64,000 nt of DNA from an uncultured Cellvibrionales bacterium (GTDB lineage: Bacteria; Pseudomonadota; Gammaproteobacteria; Pseudomonadales; GM7GCV1). The notes under the pieces are model-generated. The model did not search any database and was not told the DNA's origin. It saw nothing but the letters and a program-made list of their open reading frames with translations. The position numbers and the translations under genes were made by a program. Location: contig CAJXYP010000013.1 of the NCBI GenBank assembly GCA_913063225.1, positions 20,708 through 84,707 on the forward strand, given 5' to 3'. Below, in pieces: positions 27,591 through 38,511 of this stretch. How positions within the stretch are numbered: position 1 is the stretch's first letter; each line of letters begins with the position of its first letter.

Positions 27591-28751
27591 GTGATCGAAA
27601 CAAATTCCACACCCGCAATACTGGCTCTCGCTGACGGAACGATATTTAAAGGCATCAGCGTCGGTGCTTTGGGTTCTCGAGTTGGAGAGGTTGTATTTAA
27701 TACCTCCATGACGGGTTATCAAGAAATCCTTACAGATCCTTCCTATAGCCGCCAAATAATTACCTTTACCTATCCGCATATCGGCAATGTCGGAATAAAC
27801 ACTGAAGATAGTGAATCCCAGCAAGTGCATGCATCGGGAATGGTTATCAGAGATCTTTCGATGATTCCCAGTAGCTTCCGGAATCAGATTCCTTTAGATG
27901 AGTACCTTAAACAAGAAGATATTGTGGGCATTTCTGAGGTCGATACTCGAAAGCTTACTCGCATACTTAGAGATAAAGGCGCTCAAAACGGTTGCATCAT
28001 GGCCGGGGATATCAATGCGGAAGAGGCGGTAAATCTTGCTCAAAATTTCGCTGGTATAAAAGGCATGGATTTGGCATCTCTAGTTACCACTCAATCGGGA
28101 TATAAGTGGAGCGAGGGTAGCTGGCAGCTTGGCCAAGGGTTTACAAAGCCAGATCAAAGCAAGTTCAAAGTGGTTGCGCTCGATTTTGGCGTCAAGCAAA
28201 ACATCCTTCGATTATTGGCAGACCGTGGCTGTGATGTTCAGGTAGTGCCAGCAACCACCGGCGCTGAAGAGATAATGTCTTTTAATCCCGATGGTGTATT
28301 TTTATCTAATGGTCCTGGCGATCCAGAACCGTGTGACTACGCTATCGAAGCAATTCGAACGCTCCTGCAAAAATCGGTACCTATATTTGGCATCTGTCTT
28401 GGACACCAACTCCTGGGTTTGGCTGCTGGAGGCAGTACACAGAAAATGAAATTCGGGCATCACGGTGGTAACCATCCCGTTATCGAATTGGCGAGCGGCA
28501 AGGTAATGATCACCAGCCAGAATCATGGATTTGCAGTGAGTGAGGAGGGTATGCCAGAAACTATTCTTCCTACCCACAGATCCTTATTCGACGGCACGCT
28601 TCAAGGAATACAAATTAAAGACAAACCGGCATTCAGTTTTCAGGGCCATCCAGAGGCCAGTCCTGGGCCACATGATGTTCTGCCCTTGTTTGATCTTTTT
28701 ATTAGCAATATGTCTGAAGCCTCCGCAAACACTTCCGGAAATAATTCCTAA
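27591..28751 (+). CDS. carA: Carbamoyl-phosphate synthase small subunit
   Basis: A class I glutamine amidotransferase that passes ammonia to CarB for carbamoyl phosphate, feeding pyrimidine and arginine synthesis (pyrC and argG are in this window). The 386 residues have the CPSase small-chain N-domain (about 1-150) and a GATase domain with nucleophile C269 in GICLGHQLL, and the His-Pro-Glu region [11 protein letters not shown]. The start is GTG 27591. Just upstream, ATG GTG AGA GAG TGA (27580-27594) forms a five-codon frame whose stop overlaps this GTG. The carA stop shares one base with the carB start. Confidence 0.96.
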   Translation: MIETNSTPAILALADGTIFKGISVGALGSRVGEVVFNTSMTGYQEILTDPSYSRQIITFTYPHIGNVGINTEDSESQQVHASGMVIRDLSMIPSSFRNQIPLDEYLKQEDIVGISEVDTRKLTRILRDKGAQNGCIMAGDINAEEAVNLAQNFAGIKGMDLASLVTTQSGYKWSEGSWQLGQGFTKPDQSKFKVVALDFGVKQNILRLLADRGCDVQVVPATTGAEEIMSFNPDGVFLSNGPGDPEPCDYAIEAIRTLLQKSVPIFGICLGHQLLGLAAGGSTQKMKFGHHGGNHPVIELASGKVMITSQNHGFAVSEEGMPETILPTHRSLFDGTLQGIQIKDKPAFSFQGHPEASPGPHDVLPLFDLFISNMSEASANTSGNNS

Positions 28752-31700
28752 TGCCAAAAAGATCCGACATTAAATCCATCCTGATTATTGGTGCTGGACC
28801 TATTGTGATAGGCCAAGCCTGCGAGTTTGATTACTCAGGCGCTCAAGCATGTAAGGCGCTGCGTGAAGAGGGTTTCCGGGTAATTCTGGTTAATTCGAAT
28901 CCGGCAACTATCATGACCGACCCATCCATGGCGGATGCAACCTATATTGAGCCTGTCGAATGGAAGACGGTTGAACGCATTATCGAGAAAGAACGACCGG
29001 ATGCGCTACTGCCGACTATGGGTGGCCAAACGGCACTTAATTGCTCTTTAGATTTGGCTCGAAACGGCGTTTTGGAAAAGTATGGGGTTGAGCTAATCGG
29101 GGCCAAAGAAGAAGCCATTGAGATGGCTGAAGATCGGAAGTTGTTTGATCAGGCAATGCAAAGGATTGGGCTTGAAACACCTAACTCCCGGATCGTGAAC
29201 TCTCTTGAAGAGGCGAGAGAAGTGCCTCCGATATTGGGTTACCCTTTAGTCGTACGACCCTCTTTTACCATGGGCGGCAGCGGTGGAGGTATTGCTTACA
29301 ATCGTGAAGAATTTGAAGAAATTTGCCGTCGCGGATTAGATCTTTCTCCCACCTCGGAACTATTGATCGATGAGTCTCTTGTCGGTTGGAAAGAGTATGA
29401 AATGGAAGTGGTTCGCGACTGTGCGGACAATTGCATCATCATCTGTTCGATTGAAAATTTTGACCCGATGGGCGTGCATACGGGGGACTCTATTACGGTT
29501 GCGCCAGCGCAGACGTTGACGGATAAGGAATATCAGCTTTTACGCGATGCCTCGCTAGCGGTACTGCGGGAAATTGGTGTGGATACAGGTGGCTCAAACG
29601 TACAGTTTGCAGTGCATCCAGAGACCGGCCGATTAGTGATCATCGAAATGAATCCTAGAGTGTCACGTTCCTCTGCTCTCGCTTCCAAGGCTACCGGTTT
29701 CCCTATCGCCAGAATTGCCGCCAAGTTGGCGGTGGGATATACCCTCGACGAACTTCAGAATGAGATTACCGGTGGCGCTACTCCGGCATCTTTCGAACCC
29801 TCTATTGATTATGTGGTTACCAAGATCCCTCGATTTGCCTTCGAGAAATTTAATACGGCAGACGCCAAGCTGACGACACAAATGAAGTCGGTGGGTGAGG
29901 TCATGGCCATTGGCCGTACCTTCCAAGAATCTATGCAGAAAGCCCTGCGTGGTTTAGAAGTCGGCGCCTCCGGATTTGATCCCATGTTGGATCAAGATGA
30001 TCCAGATATGCTCGGCATGCTTAAAGAGTCGCTATCCAACCCCGGTGCAGAACGTATCTGGTTTTTGGGTGATGCATTTAGAGTTGGCATGTCACTTGAT
30101 GAAGTGCAGAAGCTAACGGCAATTGATCCCTGGTTCTTGGTGCAGATTGAAGAGCTTATTGCTATCGAGAAATGGCTCTCAGGTCAGAAGTTGGCTGATA
30201 TTTCTGAATCGGTAATGTGGCGTCTGAAACGTAAAGGGTTTTCCGATATTCGATTAGCTAGTGTTTTAGGAGTTCCTCAACAAGAACTGCGTGAACATCG
30301 GCACGGGCTTGGCATTCGGCCGGTTTACAAACGTGTGGATACCTGTGCGGCAGAGTTCTCAACTTCTACTGCCTATATGTACTCTACCTATGAAGAAGAG
30401 TGCGAAGCAGAGCCTAGCGATCGCAAGAAAATATTAGTCTTAGGCGGCGGGCCAAATCGTATCGGTCAGGGCATTGAATTCGATTACTGCTGTGTACATG
30501 CGGCATTTGCTATGCGCGATGACGGTTACGAAACCATCATGGTGAACTGCAACCCTGAAACTGTTTCCACAGATTACGATACTTCCGACCGCCTATATTT
30601 TGAGCCAGTGACCTTAGAAGACGTATTGGAAATCGTCGCTGTAGAAAAACCAGTGGGAGTAATAGTTCAGTTTGGTGGACAGACACCTTTGAAGTTAGCT
30701 CGTGCTCTGGAAGCAGCGGGAGTACCCATCATTGGTACTACCCCCGATGCTATCGATAGAGCAGAAGACAGAGAGCGCTTTCAGCAGATGATCCAGGATT
30801 TGGGGCTTCGCCAACCACCGAATGCAACAGTTAGGTCGGTAGATGCGGCGGTAGTTAAAGCGGAAGAGATTGGATATCCGTTGGTGGTTCGGCCTTCATA
30901 CGTGCTGGGTGGACGAGCCATGGAAATCGTCTACTCAGAATCAGAACTGCGCAAATATATGCTCGAAGCGGTGAAGGTGAGTGAAGATTCGCCAGTGCTG
31001 CTTGATCTTTTCTTAGGCGCGGCCGTAGAAGTAGATGTCGACGCGGTTTCAGACGGTGAACAAGTCGTTATCGGTAGCATCATGCAGCATATCGAGCAGG
31101 CGGGAGTTCACTCAGGCGATTCGGCTTGTTCATTGCCGCCATACAGCTTGCCAATGGATGTTCAGGAAACCATGAAGGATTGGGTTCGGAAAATGGCCAT
31201 TGAACTCGGTGTGGTGGGCTTAATGAATGTGCAGCTTGCTTATCAGGATGGCGAGATATACGTAATCGAGGTTAATCCTAGAGCTTCCAGAACCGTTCCC
31301 TTTGTTTCCAAATGTATTGGTGTCTCTTTGGCCAAAATTGCCGCGCGATGTATGGCCGGACAAACCCTTGCTGAGCTAGGTTTTGAAAAAGAAATAGTGC
31401 CGCAATATTTCAATGTCAAAGAAGCCGTATTTCCCTTCAATAAGTTCCCGGGAGTTGATCCTATTCTAGGGCCAGAAATGAAGTCCACCGGCGAAGTGAT
31501 GGGCGTTGGCACTACATTTGGTGAGGCTTATCGAAAAGCACAATTAGGTACAAACTCTCCAATACCGGATTCTGGCAGTGTATTTCTTAGTGTGAGAGAT
31601 GCGGACAAGGTGCCCTTGATACCTGTCGCCAGGGATCTATCAAATATGGGGTTCACTATTGTTGCCACAGCGGGTACAGCAAAGACGCTTTCAGATGCGG

Positions 31701-31975
31701 GCGTTGATGTGGTTCGAGTTAATAAGGTATCTGAGGGTCGCCCGCATATCGTTGATATGATTAAAAACGGCGAAATTAGTACCATCATCAATACCACTGA
31801 AGGCCGGCAGGCTGTGGCCGATTCGGCAACTATCAGGTCAAGCGCCGAGTCTTCAGATGTCTACTACACTACTACCTTGGCAGGTGGGGCTGCGGTTGTT
31901 ATGGCTCTGACCAATAAGGCAGAAAATATGGTCTATAGGTTGCAAGACCTCCATGAGGAATTATTAAAGTCATGA
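28751..31975 (+). CDS. carB: Carbamoyl-phosphate synthase large subunit
   Basis: It makes carbamoyl phosphate from bicarbonate, ATP and ammonia. The 1074 residues contain the duplicated ATP-grasp halves (about 1-400 and 550-935) with paired motifs [18 protein letters not shown] and [18 protein letters not shown], an oligomerisation domain between, and the C-terminal MGS-like allosteric domain (about 935-1074), which binds UMP/ornithine in relatives. Its ATG overlaps the carA stop, and its stop overlaps the greA start by 4 bases (ATGA). Confidence 0.97.
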   Translation: MPKRSDIKSILIIGAGPIVIGQACEFDYSGAQACKALREEGFRVILVNSNPATIMTDPSMADATYIEPVEWKTVERIIEKERPDALLPTMGGQTALNCSLDLARNGVLEKYGVELIGAKEEAIEMAEDRKLFDQAMQRIGLETPNSRIVNSLEEAREVPPILGYPLVVRPSFTMGGSGGGIAYNREEFEEICRRGLDLSPTSELLIDESLVGWKEYEMEVVRDCADNCIIICSIENFDPMGVHTGDSITVAPAQTLTDKEYQLLRDASLAVLREIGVDTGGSNVQFAVHPETGRLVIIEMNPRVSRSSALASKATGFPIARIAAKLAVGYTLDELQNEITGGATPASFEPSIDYVVTKIPRFAFEKFNTADAKLTTQMKSVGEVMAIGRTFQESMQKALRGLEVGASGFDPMLDQDDPDMLGMLKESLSNPGAERIWFLGDAFRVGMSLDEVQKLTAIDPWFLVQIEELIAIEKWLSGQKLADISESVMWRLKRKGFSDIRLASVLGVPQQELREHRHGLGIRPVYKRVDTCAAEFSTSTAYMYSTYEEECEAEPSDRKKILVLGGGPNRIGQGIEFDYCCVHAAFAMRDDGYETIMVNCNPETVSTDYDTSDRLYFEPVTLEDVLEIVAVEKPVGVIVQFGGQTPLKLARALEAAGVPIIGTTPDAIDRAEDRERFQQMIQDLGLRQPPNATVRSVDAAVVKAEEIGYPLVVRPSYVLGGRAMEIVYSESELRKYMLEAVKVSEDSPVLLDLFLGAAVEVDVDAVSDGEQVVIGSIMQHIEQAGVHSGDSACSLPPYSLPMDVQETMKDWVRKMAIELGVVGLMNVQLAYQDGEIYVIEVNPRASRTVPFVSKCIGVSLAKIAARCMAGQTLAELGFEKEIVPQYFNVKEAVFPFNKFPGVDPILGPEMKSTGEVMGVGTTFGEAYRKAQLGTNSPIPDSGSVFLSVRDADKVPLIPVARDLSNMGFTIVATAGTAKTLSDAGVDVVRVNKVSEGRPHIVDMIKNGEISTIINTTEGRQAVADSATIRSSAESSDVYYTTTLAGGAAVVMALTNKAENMVYRLQDLHEELLKS

Positions 31976-32448
31976 GTCGAGTTCCAATGACAGTGGGTGG
32001 CGCAGCAGCATTGCGGGCCGAGCTTGAAAGTCTAAAAAAAGTTGAGCGTCCGCGCATCGTCAAAGCAATCGCGGAGGCGCGTGAGCATGGCGATCTTAAA
32101 GAAAACGCGGAATATCACGCTGCACGAGAACAACAGAGTTTTGCGGAAGGCCGTATACAAGAAATAGAAGGCAAACTGGCAGATGCGCAAGTTCTAGACG
32201 TTAAGGCGTTACCGCCTTCGGATAGGGTGGTATTTGGATCTACCGTTTCTCTCCTTAACCTGGATACAGAGGAGCCTTCAAGATATCAAATCGTTGGAGA
32301 TGATGAGGCAGATGTTAAATCAGGCAAGATATCCGTTAACTCACCTATCGCTCGAGGGTTGATCGGCAAATCTGTTGGGGATGATGTAGTTATCAAAACC
32401 CCTGCTGGAGAGTCAGAGTTTGAAATCGACCAGGTTGAGTATCTCTGA
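31972..32448 (+). CDS. greA: Transcription elongation factor GreA
   Basis: It enters the RNA polymerase secondary channel and stimulates cleavage of backtracked RNA. The 158 residues show the N-terminal coiled-coil with acidic tip ([27 protein letters not shown], about 36-62, in which D and E are the catalytic tip residues) and a C-terminal FKBP-like domain. The start overlaps the carB stop (ATGA), so it is the last gene of a carA-carB-greA operon, an arrangement known in Pseudomonas. It converges on yhbY with 3 bases between. Confidence 0.96.
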   Translation: MSRVPMTVGGAAALRAELESLKKVERPRIVKAIAEAREHGDLKENAEYHAAREQQSFAEGRIQEIEGKLADAQVLDVKALPPSDRVVFGSTVSLLNLDTEEPSRYQIVGDDEADVKSGKISVNSPIARGLIGKSVGDDVVIKTPAGESEFEIDQVEYL

Positions 32449-32451
32449 ATA

Positions 32452-32751
32452 TTAGTCAGCAAAGCCACGAATAATATTTGAAGTCTTTGGGTTGGGCTTG
32501 GGGTTCTTGAGATATAGCAAAGCCACTTTGCCAATAGACTGCACCAATTCAGCGTTACATGCCTCGCACATAGCTTTAATCTGTTGCTTGCGGGTATCCC
32601 TATCAGCGCTCGCTAACTTCACCTTTATCAGCTCATGATCGTTTAGGCTGCGATTGGTTTCCGCTAAAAGCGTTTCTGAGATACCTTTTTGTCCAACGAT
32701 AATCACTGGCTTTAGGTTGTGACCTATGGCCCGTAGTTGTTTTTTATCCAT
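32452..32751 (-). CDS. yhbY: Ribosome-associated RNA-binding protein YhbY
   Basis: A CRS1/YhbY (CRM) domain protein of 99 residues that associates with pre-50S ribosomal particles. The motif VGQKGISETLLAETNRSL contains the family's GxxG-like RNA-binding loop, and LIKVKLA...DRDTRKQQIKAMCEAC follows. In most gammaproteobacteria it is divergent from rlmE; here a TonB receptor and a lipase gene come first. Confidence 0.93.
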   Translation of the reverse strand: MDKKQLRAIGHNLKPVIIVGQKGISETLLAETNRSLNDHELIKVKLASADRDTRKQQIKAMCEACNAELVQSIGKVALLYLKNPKPNPKTSNIIRGFAD

Positions 32752-32907
32752 ATTTACTCGTAATTAGTACAATGTAGAAGATGAACTTTCCTGAGAAAGT
32801 TGTTCCGCGACGGTATGGCGATTATGATCTTCTGGTTACTACAGAACAATAAATAATCATAAGTTTTGGAAAAAATATAGCCTTAGGCTGAATGGGTGGA
32901 GGAAAAC

Positions 32908-35370
32908 ATGTCAAATTTTTTGCAATCTAATTGTATGTTGAGAGCGGTCGCGCTTGTTACCGCTACTAGTATCTCTGGATGGGCGATGGCGCAACCGCAG
33001 GTTCTCGAAGAGATAATCGTCACGGCACAAAAGCGTACCCAAAGCCTTCAGGATGTTCCTGTTTCCGTTAGCGTTATGTCGGGGGAAAAGTTATCTGAAG
33101 CCGGCATTAACAAACTTGAAGATCTGCAGGCCTATGTTCCGAACCTCACCATGTCTGAGACGGGTATTGGCACCAATATATATATGCGCGGCATCGGTTC
33201 TGGTATTAACCAGGGTTTCGAGCAGTCTGTTGGCATATATGTCGATGGGGTCTACTACGGACGATCGCAGTTATCTCGAGCACCCTTTTTGGATTTGGAG
33301 CGCGTAGAAGTACTTCGCGGACCACAAAATATACTTTACGGTAAAAACAGTGTCGCGGGAGCCATGAGCTTGATAACAGCTTCTCCAACTGATGAGTTTA
33401 TGGGTCATGTCAGTTTTTCTTATGAATCAGAATACGGCGACCAATCAGCAGAAGTTGTGTTGTCCGGCCCGATTTCTGACGATTTGACCGCGCGGTTTGC
33501 ACACCGTAGTCGCACAACCGACGGCCATATCGACAACCGGGACCGAGGTTCAGAGCCTTCGCGAGACGAAAGCTCCACCCGGCTCACTCTGCAATGGCAA
33601 GCAAATGAAGATCTAAAAGCTACCCTCAAATATGCCCACGGCACATTTGACGTATTGGGGCGGCAAGTTGAAATCGTAGGCGACGCGCCTTCCCTTAACC
33701 CAGGTTTGGGCGGTGCTAACTGGAGCCAGTTCTTATTGTCTCTAAATCCACTTGCCGCTATTACTCCAGCGGCAGCGACATCTGCATCCGTTCTGGATAC
33801 CGAGCTAGATTTTGCAAGATCTAGTAATGGTGATTACAGCAATAACGAAACGGACAACTTTTCCTTGAATCTCGAGTATATGCTCGGCGATTACACCCTT
33901 ACTTCAACTACCGGTTATTTAACCTACGAATATGATGAGCGATGCGACTGTGATTTCACTAGCGCGGACGTATTTTTTGTAGATTCGCAAGAAGAATTTG
34001 AGCAGTTTAGCCAAGAGTTCCGCATCACTTCACCCGGCGGCGAAACAATAGACTGGATGGCGGGGGTTTACCTGCACGAAAGCGAGTTGGATTTTGGTGA
34101 TCGTTTCTTCACCACTCCGACAAGTGTTATTGGCAACGTTTTAGATACCATCTTGCCCGCCGCATTTGCCGGTGCCTATCCAGCTGGGTCGGGTCAAAAG
34201 TTATTGGATATAGCGGTTCCTAGAACCTTTGAGCAAGACACTTCACTCATGTCGGCTTTTGTACAAGCTACCTGGAATGCAACAGACTCAACACGATTGA
34301 CCTTGGGTGGACGCTACTCCACAGAAGAAAAAGAAGGGTCCCGCACGCTTAATGTAGTGGACGCAAATGGCGACGAAATTCCGTATAACGCTCTGTTGGT
34401 GCCAAATACTGATATGGGTGTCGATTACATGCTCGGCCGAATTCTGCAAGTTGCGCGACACGATCTGAGTGGTGAGCGAGAAGAAACCAAATTTGCTCCA
34501 TCTATTACCATTGAGCAGGATTTGAACAACGATATGATGGCCTACGCCAATTGGTCCCGCGGGTTTAAGTCCGGCGGCTACGACACTCGTTCAAATGTAC
34601 CACCGGTTGAAACCGTAGTTACTAATCCGTTCTCTTCGCAGTTGAGCTTTAGCATTCCCGCTGGCTCCTTTGAATACGAGCCGGAAGAAAATACCACGAT
34701 TGAGATCGGCCTAAAAAGCCGCCTGCTAGATGGTGCAATGGAGCTAAATTTGGCAGCCTTCAATACTGATTTCGAAGATCTTCAGGTAAGTATTTATGAC
34801 GGAGTTCTCGGTTTTAACGTCGGCAATGCTGCGAAAGCAACCTCTATGGGTGTTGAGTTAGACGGACGTTTCGCGGCGACTGAGCGACTAACGTTTAGCG
34901 GATCTATTGCCTGGCTGGATTTCGAATTTACAGACTACCAAAATGGTCAATGTACTCAGCTGGAACGCATCGTAACCAGTATCTCTACTTGCGATTACGA
35001 AGGTAAATCGAATCAATATGTTGCAGACATCTCCGGTTCTTTATCGGCAGATTATGCAATACCTATTGGCAATGATGTGGAATTGCGCACAACCCTAGAT
35101 TGGATCTTTAGCTCTGACTATAACCCTTCTCAGAACATTGACCCCGTTGCAGAGCAAGATGGCTATAACAAAATCAACCTGCGATTTGCGATTGAAAGTT
35201 TCGAGCAAGGCTGGGAGGTTGCTCTGATAGGTAAAAACCTTACCGATGAAGAGGTAATAACCTATGCAAACGATACGCCATTGGCGGCAAACCTGACCCA
35301 AAGTGTTGGTCACTACGCCTTTATTGAATCCCCGCGCACCATTGCGCTTCAAGGCACATACCGTTTCTAG
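32908..35370 (+). CDS. TonB-dependent outer membrane receptor (first)
   Basis: An outer-membrane active transporter. From ATG 32908 (GGAGG at 32898-32902) it has 820 residues: a signal peptide (to about WAMAQ), a plug beginning LEEIIVTAQKRTQSLQDVPVSVSVM, plug motifs such as LERVEVLRGPQNILYGKNSVAGA, then a 22-strand-type barrel with the TonB receptor C-terminus ending in Phe (SPRTIALQGTYRF). The frame is open to GTG 32896, which would place the ribosome site inside the gene. Its substrate is unknown. The lipase-like lipoprotein 21 bases downstream suggests uptake of a lipid product. Siderophore or carbohydrate uptake cannot be excluded. Confidence 0.9.
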   Translation: MSNFLQSNCMLRAVALVTATSISGWAMAQPQVLEEIIVTAQKRTQSLQDVPVSVSVMSGEKLSEAGINKLEDLQAYVPNLTMSETGIGTNIYMRGIGSGINQGFEQSVGIYVDGVYYGRSQLSRAPFLDLERVEVLRGPQNILYGKNSVAGAMSLITASPTDEFMGHVSFSYESEYGDQSAEVVLSGPISDDLTARFAHRSRTTDGHIDNRDRGSEPSRDESSTRLTLQWQANEDLKATLKYAHGTFDVLGRQVEIVGDAPSLNPGLGGANWSQFLLSLNPLAAITPAAATSASVLDTELDFARSSNGDYSNNETDNFSLNLEYMLGDYTLTSTTGYLTYEYDERCDCDFTSADVFFVDSQEEFEQFSQEFRITSPGGETIDWMAGVYLHESELDFGDRFFTTPTSVIGNVLDTILPAAFAGAYPAGSGQKLLDIAVPRTFEQDTSLMSAFVQATWNATDSTRLTLGGRYSTEEKEGSRTLNVVDANGDEIPYNALLVPNTDMGVDYMLGRILQVARHDLSGEREETKFAPSITIEQDLNNDMMAYANWSRGFKSGGYDTRSNVPPVETVVTNPFSSQLSFSIPAGSFEYEPEENTTIEIGLKSRLLDGAMELNLAAFNTDFEDLQVSIYDGVLGFNVGNAAKATSMGVELDGRFAATERLTFSGSIAWLDFEFTDYQNGQCTQLERIVTSISTCDYEGKSNQYVADISGSLSADYAIPIGNDVELRTTLDWIFSSDYNPSQNIDPVAEQDGYNKINLRFAIESFEQGWEVALIGKNLTDEEVITYANDTPLAANLTQSVGHYAFIESPRTIALQGTYRF

Positions 35371-35391
35371 GTCGGGCGAGAGGAGATTAAA

Positions 35392-37734
35392 ATGATAATA
35401 ATCAAACGAATAAATAGAGTTATCGGTACCGCTTCACTTATTGGCGCATCTCTAGTGTTGGCTTCTTGTGGTGGCGGTAATTCATCAAGTTTAGTAAACA
35501 CACCTGTAGTCCCGGGTGCTAGCGACCCTGAATCTTCTAGAATCAATTTTGATGCGGGCTTAGGCGTTATACCTCTGCCGAGTGACTTGCTCTTTTCGGG
35601 AACTGCGGACGGCACACTTGAGCCACCAGATGAAGTTGCTGGTCGAGCGGCTGGTTCTATCGATTACGGCAATCCCGGAGCTGCACTTGGTGGCGCAGAT
35701 GGCTGGTCAACCATGCTGCCTATGCAGGTTGGTATGACTATGGCAGCTGGCGCGACTATTGATGCCACCACCGTTGGTGCTACGACGGTGGTAATGATCG
35801 AGGCGGTCACACCTCCGTTAGATGGTACCGGAGCTGGATGTATCCCTATTGAACCCTTTGTAAGTTTGCCCCCGGGTCAGCCATGCGGTATAGCGGCACC
35901 CCTTACTTATGGAGTGGATTTTGTGGCAGTGGCGGGGACTGACAATATCGTTATAGCACCGCTTCATCCCTTAAAGGCAAAAACTACCTATGTAGTGGCG
36001 ATTATGCCCGGTGTTATGGATTCAAGAGGCGAAGCGATTCTCGGATCTACTCAATATGAGCAAGTGACACGTGGCGATATTGATATTGACTTCCCTCCAT
36101 TAGATTCACTACAAGATGCAGTCAATCTGTATGAAGTCTTAGTCGATATAGGTACCGGTGGTACCGGAGCGGCGCCAGGTGACGCACTTATAGCCAGTGC
36201 TTGGACTACCGGTTCAGTGGGTGATTCAGTAGTGGCAGCTACTAATGTTTTGGCGGCTTCTCCTCCTTCGATAAGCGGAATTGTTTCCGCGGGCGTTACG
36301 GTTGAACAAGCCTTCATAGGTCTTGGGCTTCTACCCGGAGCAGCTTTGGGAACAACTGCTCTGCAGTTTGCTGACTTATATGCGGGTTCGGTTACTTTGC
36401 CCTATTACTCGGGAACACCTGCTGATGGCTCGGATCCAATAACAGATAATTGGAGAGCTATGTGTGATAACCCACTGGTGATTGCAGGTGCTGCTGCCGC
36501 TGGCGCATTGCCTGCTGCAGTGGAGCCAAACAACACCGCCTGTGGGCTGGTAAGTGGCGGAACACTGGGCGACTACGGCTTGGATACGGAGAGGAATTTA
36601 ACCAAATACAATCCAATCCCTGCGGTGCGAGACAATGTAACTCTAGCGGTACAGATAACGGTACCAAACGGCGTCCCTGGGCCTTGGCCTGTGGTGATTT
36701 TACAGCACGGCATCACTGCTGATAAGGAAGGCTTTCTCGCTGCGACGGGTTCTCTTTCGGCAGCGGGCTTTGCTACCTTTGCCATCGATCACCCGCTTCA
36801 TGGTAGCCGGGGTCTTATTAGTGCATCCAGCGGAGGAGCCGAAGTAAACGCCGGCACTAATGCTACGGTATATATGAATCTGGCGAATCTGCTTGTAGGT
36901 CGAGATAACCTAAATCAGAGCATGGCAGATATGCTCGGGTTACGGATGGCGATTGGCACAGGTATAACAGGTGCCCTTACCAACGCCAACTTTGACACAA
37001 CTAATGTTCATGTATTTGGCATGTCTTTAGGTGGTATAAGCGCTACTGGATTTACGACGATGGCAAACTCCCTTAATCTCGGGCTAGATATCCAGAGTGC
37101 AGTGCTGAATGTGCCCGGAGGCGGCATAGTTCCTCTTCTTATTGAGTCTGGTGGTTTCGGACCATTGGTAGTCGGGTCGGTTGTAGCTGGCTCTGGTACT
37201 GATGTAGGTAACGCCTTTATAGCCTTCATTGGATCTAATACTCTCTGTGCTGGCAATTTGGGCTGCAATTACACTGATTTTTCTGCGACCTTGGATGCCA
37301 CCTCTCTGGGAATAATTAGTCGCATAATGGCGCAATTCGCTTTCGCCGCACAAACCATTATTGATCCAGCTGATCCTAATAATTTCGCTGCGGGTTTGGC
37401 TGCCTTGGGCACGCCAATCTATATGGCTGAAGTGGTGGGTGACGGAATAAATAATTTGCCCGATCAGACTATTCCTAATCAAACATTTACTCCGGGTCTA
37501 ACATTCGGTGGAACTGAGCCCCTAGCGGCCTTTTTAGGTCTAGCCGGTGTTGATGTAGATAATTCCGGTGCGGCTAGCGGCATTGTTCGATTTACTGATG
37601 GTAGTCACAGTTCGCTTTTATATCCTGCGACCAGCGCAGGGGTAACTGCAGAAATGCAGACTCAGGCAGCAACTTTTCTTGCGGCTGGTGTTGTAGTTAT
37701 TTCTGACGCAACAGATGTCTTGGATTTGCCTTAA
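35392..37734 (+). CDS. Surface lipase/lysophospholipase-like lipoprotein (VolA-type)
   Basis: A 780-residue lipoprotein: lipobox LVLASC with C26 as the lipidated residue, then a Ser/Gly-rich spacer. The N-terminal region resembles the bacterial lipase N-domain family (FDAGLGVIPLPSDLLF, KAKTTYVVAIMPGVMDSRGEAIL). A C-terminal alpha/beta hydrolase has the oxyanion segment VVILQHGITADKEGF, nucleophile S545 in FGMSLGG, and probable catalytic His739 in DGSHSSLLYP; the Asp may be in VVGDGINNLPDQ. Vibrio VolA, a surface lysophospholipase, has this organisation. It probably acts on the cell surface, releasing fatty acids. It is co-transcribed with the TonB receptor upstream and followed by a strong terminator. 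Confidence 0.83.
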   Translation: MIIIKRINRVIGTASLIGASLVLASCGGGNSSSLVNTPVVPGASDPESSRINFDAGLGVIPLPSDLLFSGTADGTLEPPDEVAGRAAGSIDYGNPGAALGGADGWSTMLPMQVGMTMAAGATIDATTVGATTVVMIEAVTPPLDGTGAGCIPIEPFVSLPPGQPCGIAAPLTYGVDFVAVAGTDNIVIAPLHPLKAKTTYVVAIMPGVMDSRGEAILGSTQYEQVTRGDIDIDFPPLDSLQDAVNLYEVLVDIGTGGTGAAPGDALIASAWTTGSVGDSVVAATNVLAASPPSISGIVSAGVTVEQAFIGLGLLPGAALGTTALQFADLYAGSVTLPYYSGTPADGSDPITDNWRAMCDNPLVIAGAAAAGALPAAVEPNNTACGLVSGGTLGDYGLDTERNLTKYNPIPAVRDNVTLAVQITVPNGVPGPWPVVILQHGITADKEGFLAATGSLSAAGFATFAIDHPLHGSRGLISASSGGAEVNAGTNATVYMNLANLLVGRDNLNQSMADMLGLRMAIGTGITGALTNANFDTTNVHVFGMSLGGISATGFTTMANSLNLGLDIQSAVLNVPGGGIVPLLIESGGFGPLVVGSVVAGSGTDVGNAFIAFIGSNTLCAGNLGCNYTDFSATLDATSLGIISRIMAQFAFAAQTIIDPADPNNFAAGLAALGTPIYMAEVVGDGINNLPDQTIPNQTFTPGLTFGGTEPLAAFLGLAGVDVDNSGAASGIVRFTDGSHSSLLYPATSAGVTAEMQTQAATFLAAGVVVISDATDVLDLP

Positions 37735-37757
37735 CGGATGTTAGGTATCACCCAAAC

Positions 37758-37787
37758 AAAAAGCCGGATCAAATGATCCGGCTTTTT
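37758..37787. terminator. Strong rho-independent terminator of the receptor-lipase operon
   Basis: A perfect 13-bp stem (AAAAAGCCGGATC, 37758-37770, with its complement at 37775-37787), loop AAAT and terminal T5. It closes the two-gene cassette just before rlmE. Confidence 0.95.
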
Positions 37788-37853
37788 CAATTCTGGGTGC
37801 TTCCCAATGCCCAGACAACTATACTTGCCCATCAATACTAATCTAACGCTCCT

Positions 37854-38474
37854 ATGGCTAGATCAAAGTCCAGCAGCCGCTGGCTGCAAGAACATTTCGC
37901 CGATCCTTTTGTTAAAAAATCGCAACAAGATGGCTATCGCTCGCGCGCGAGTTATAAGCTGATAGAAATTGACGATAAATACAAGTTACTTAAGCCCGCC
38001 AGCAGTGTGCTGGACCTAGGTGCAGCACCTGGCGGATGGACGCAGGTAGCCGCGCAGCGAGTGGGTTCAAAGGGCTTTGTACTGGCTACAGATATCCTTT
38101 TGATGGATACCGTGGCAGAAACGAATTTTATTCAAGGAGACTTTTCCGAAGATGAAGTTTTCGATCAGTTATTAGGCGAAATCGCTGATCGCCGATTAGA
38201 CCTTGTAATGTCAGATATGGCCCCCAACTTAAGTGGTATGAAAGACATTGATCAACCTCGTTCTATGTACCTTGTAGAACTGGCTTTGGACATTGCTACC
38301 AAGACATTGCGCCCTGGTGGCAGCTTTCTAACCAAGGTATTTCATGGCTCTGGTTTTGATGAGTTGTTCAAGCAAACACGAACCAGCTTTGATAAGGTCA
38401 CAGCAGTAAAACCCTCCGCTTCGCGACCTAGATCGCGGGAGACCTACATGCTAGCTAGAGGATTTAATGGTTAA
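37854..38474 (+). CDS. rlmE: 23S rRNA 2'-O-ribose methyltransferase RlmE (FtsJ/RrmJ)
   Basis: It methylates U2552 (E. coli numbering) in the ribosomal A loop, a heat-shock-linked late step of 50S assembly. The 206 residues have the SAM motif [14 protein letters not shown] (about 52-65) and the catalytic K-D-K-E tetrad K35, D121, K161 and E196. It precedes ftsH with a 37-base gap, the conserved rlmE-ftsH pair. No strong ribosome site is visible before the ATG. Confidence 0.96.
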   Translation: MARSKSSSRWLQEHFADPFVKKSQQDGYRSRASYKLIEIDDKYKLLKPASSVLDLGAAPGGWTQVAAQRVGSKGFVLATDILLMDTVAETNFIQGDFSEDEVFDQLLGEIADRRLDLVMSDMAPNLSGMKDIDQPRSMYLVELALDIATKTLRPGGSFLTKVFHGSGFDELFKQTRTSFDKVTAVKPSASRPRSRETYMLARGFNG

Positions 38475-38511
38475 TACAAATTTACTTACAAGTTTATTGC
38501 GAGCTTTATAG

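Noticed and set aside
37084..37482. Minus-strand open frame of about 130 codons inside the lipase gene
   Set aside because: It is opposite the catalytic domain of a well-supported lipoprotein, with no promoter, ribosome site or recognisable domain.
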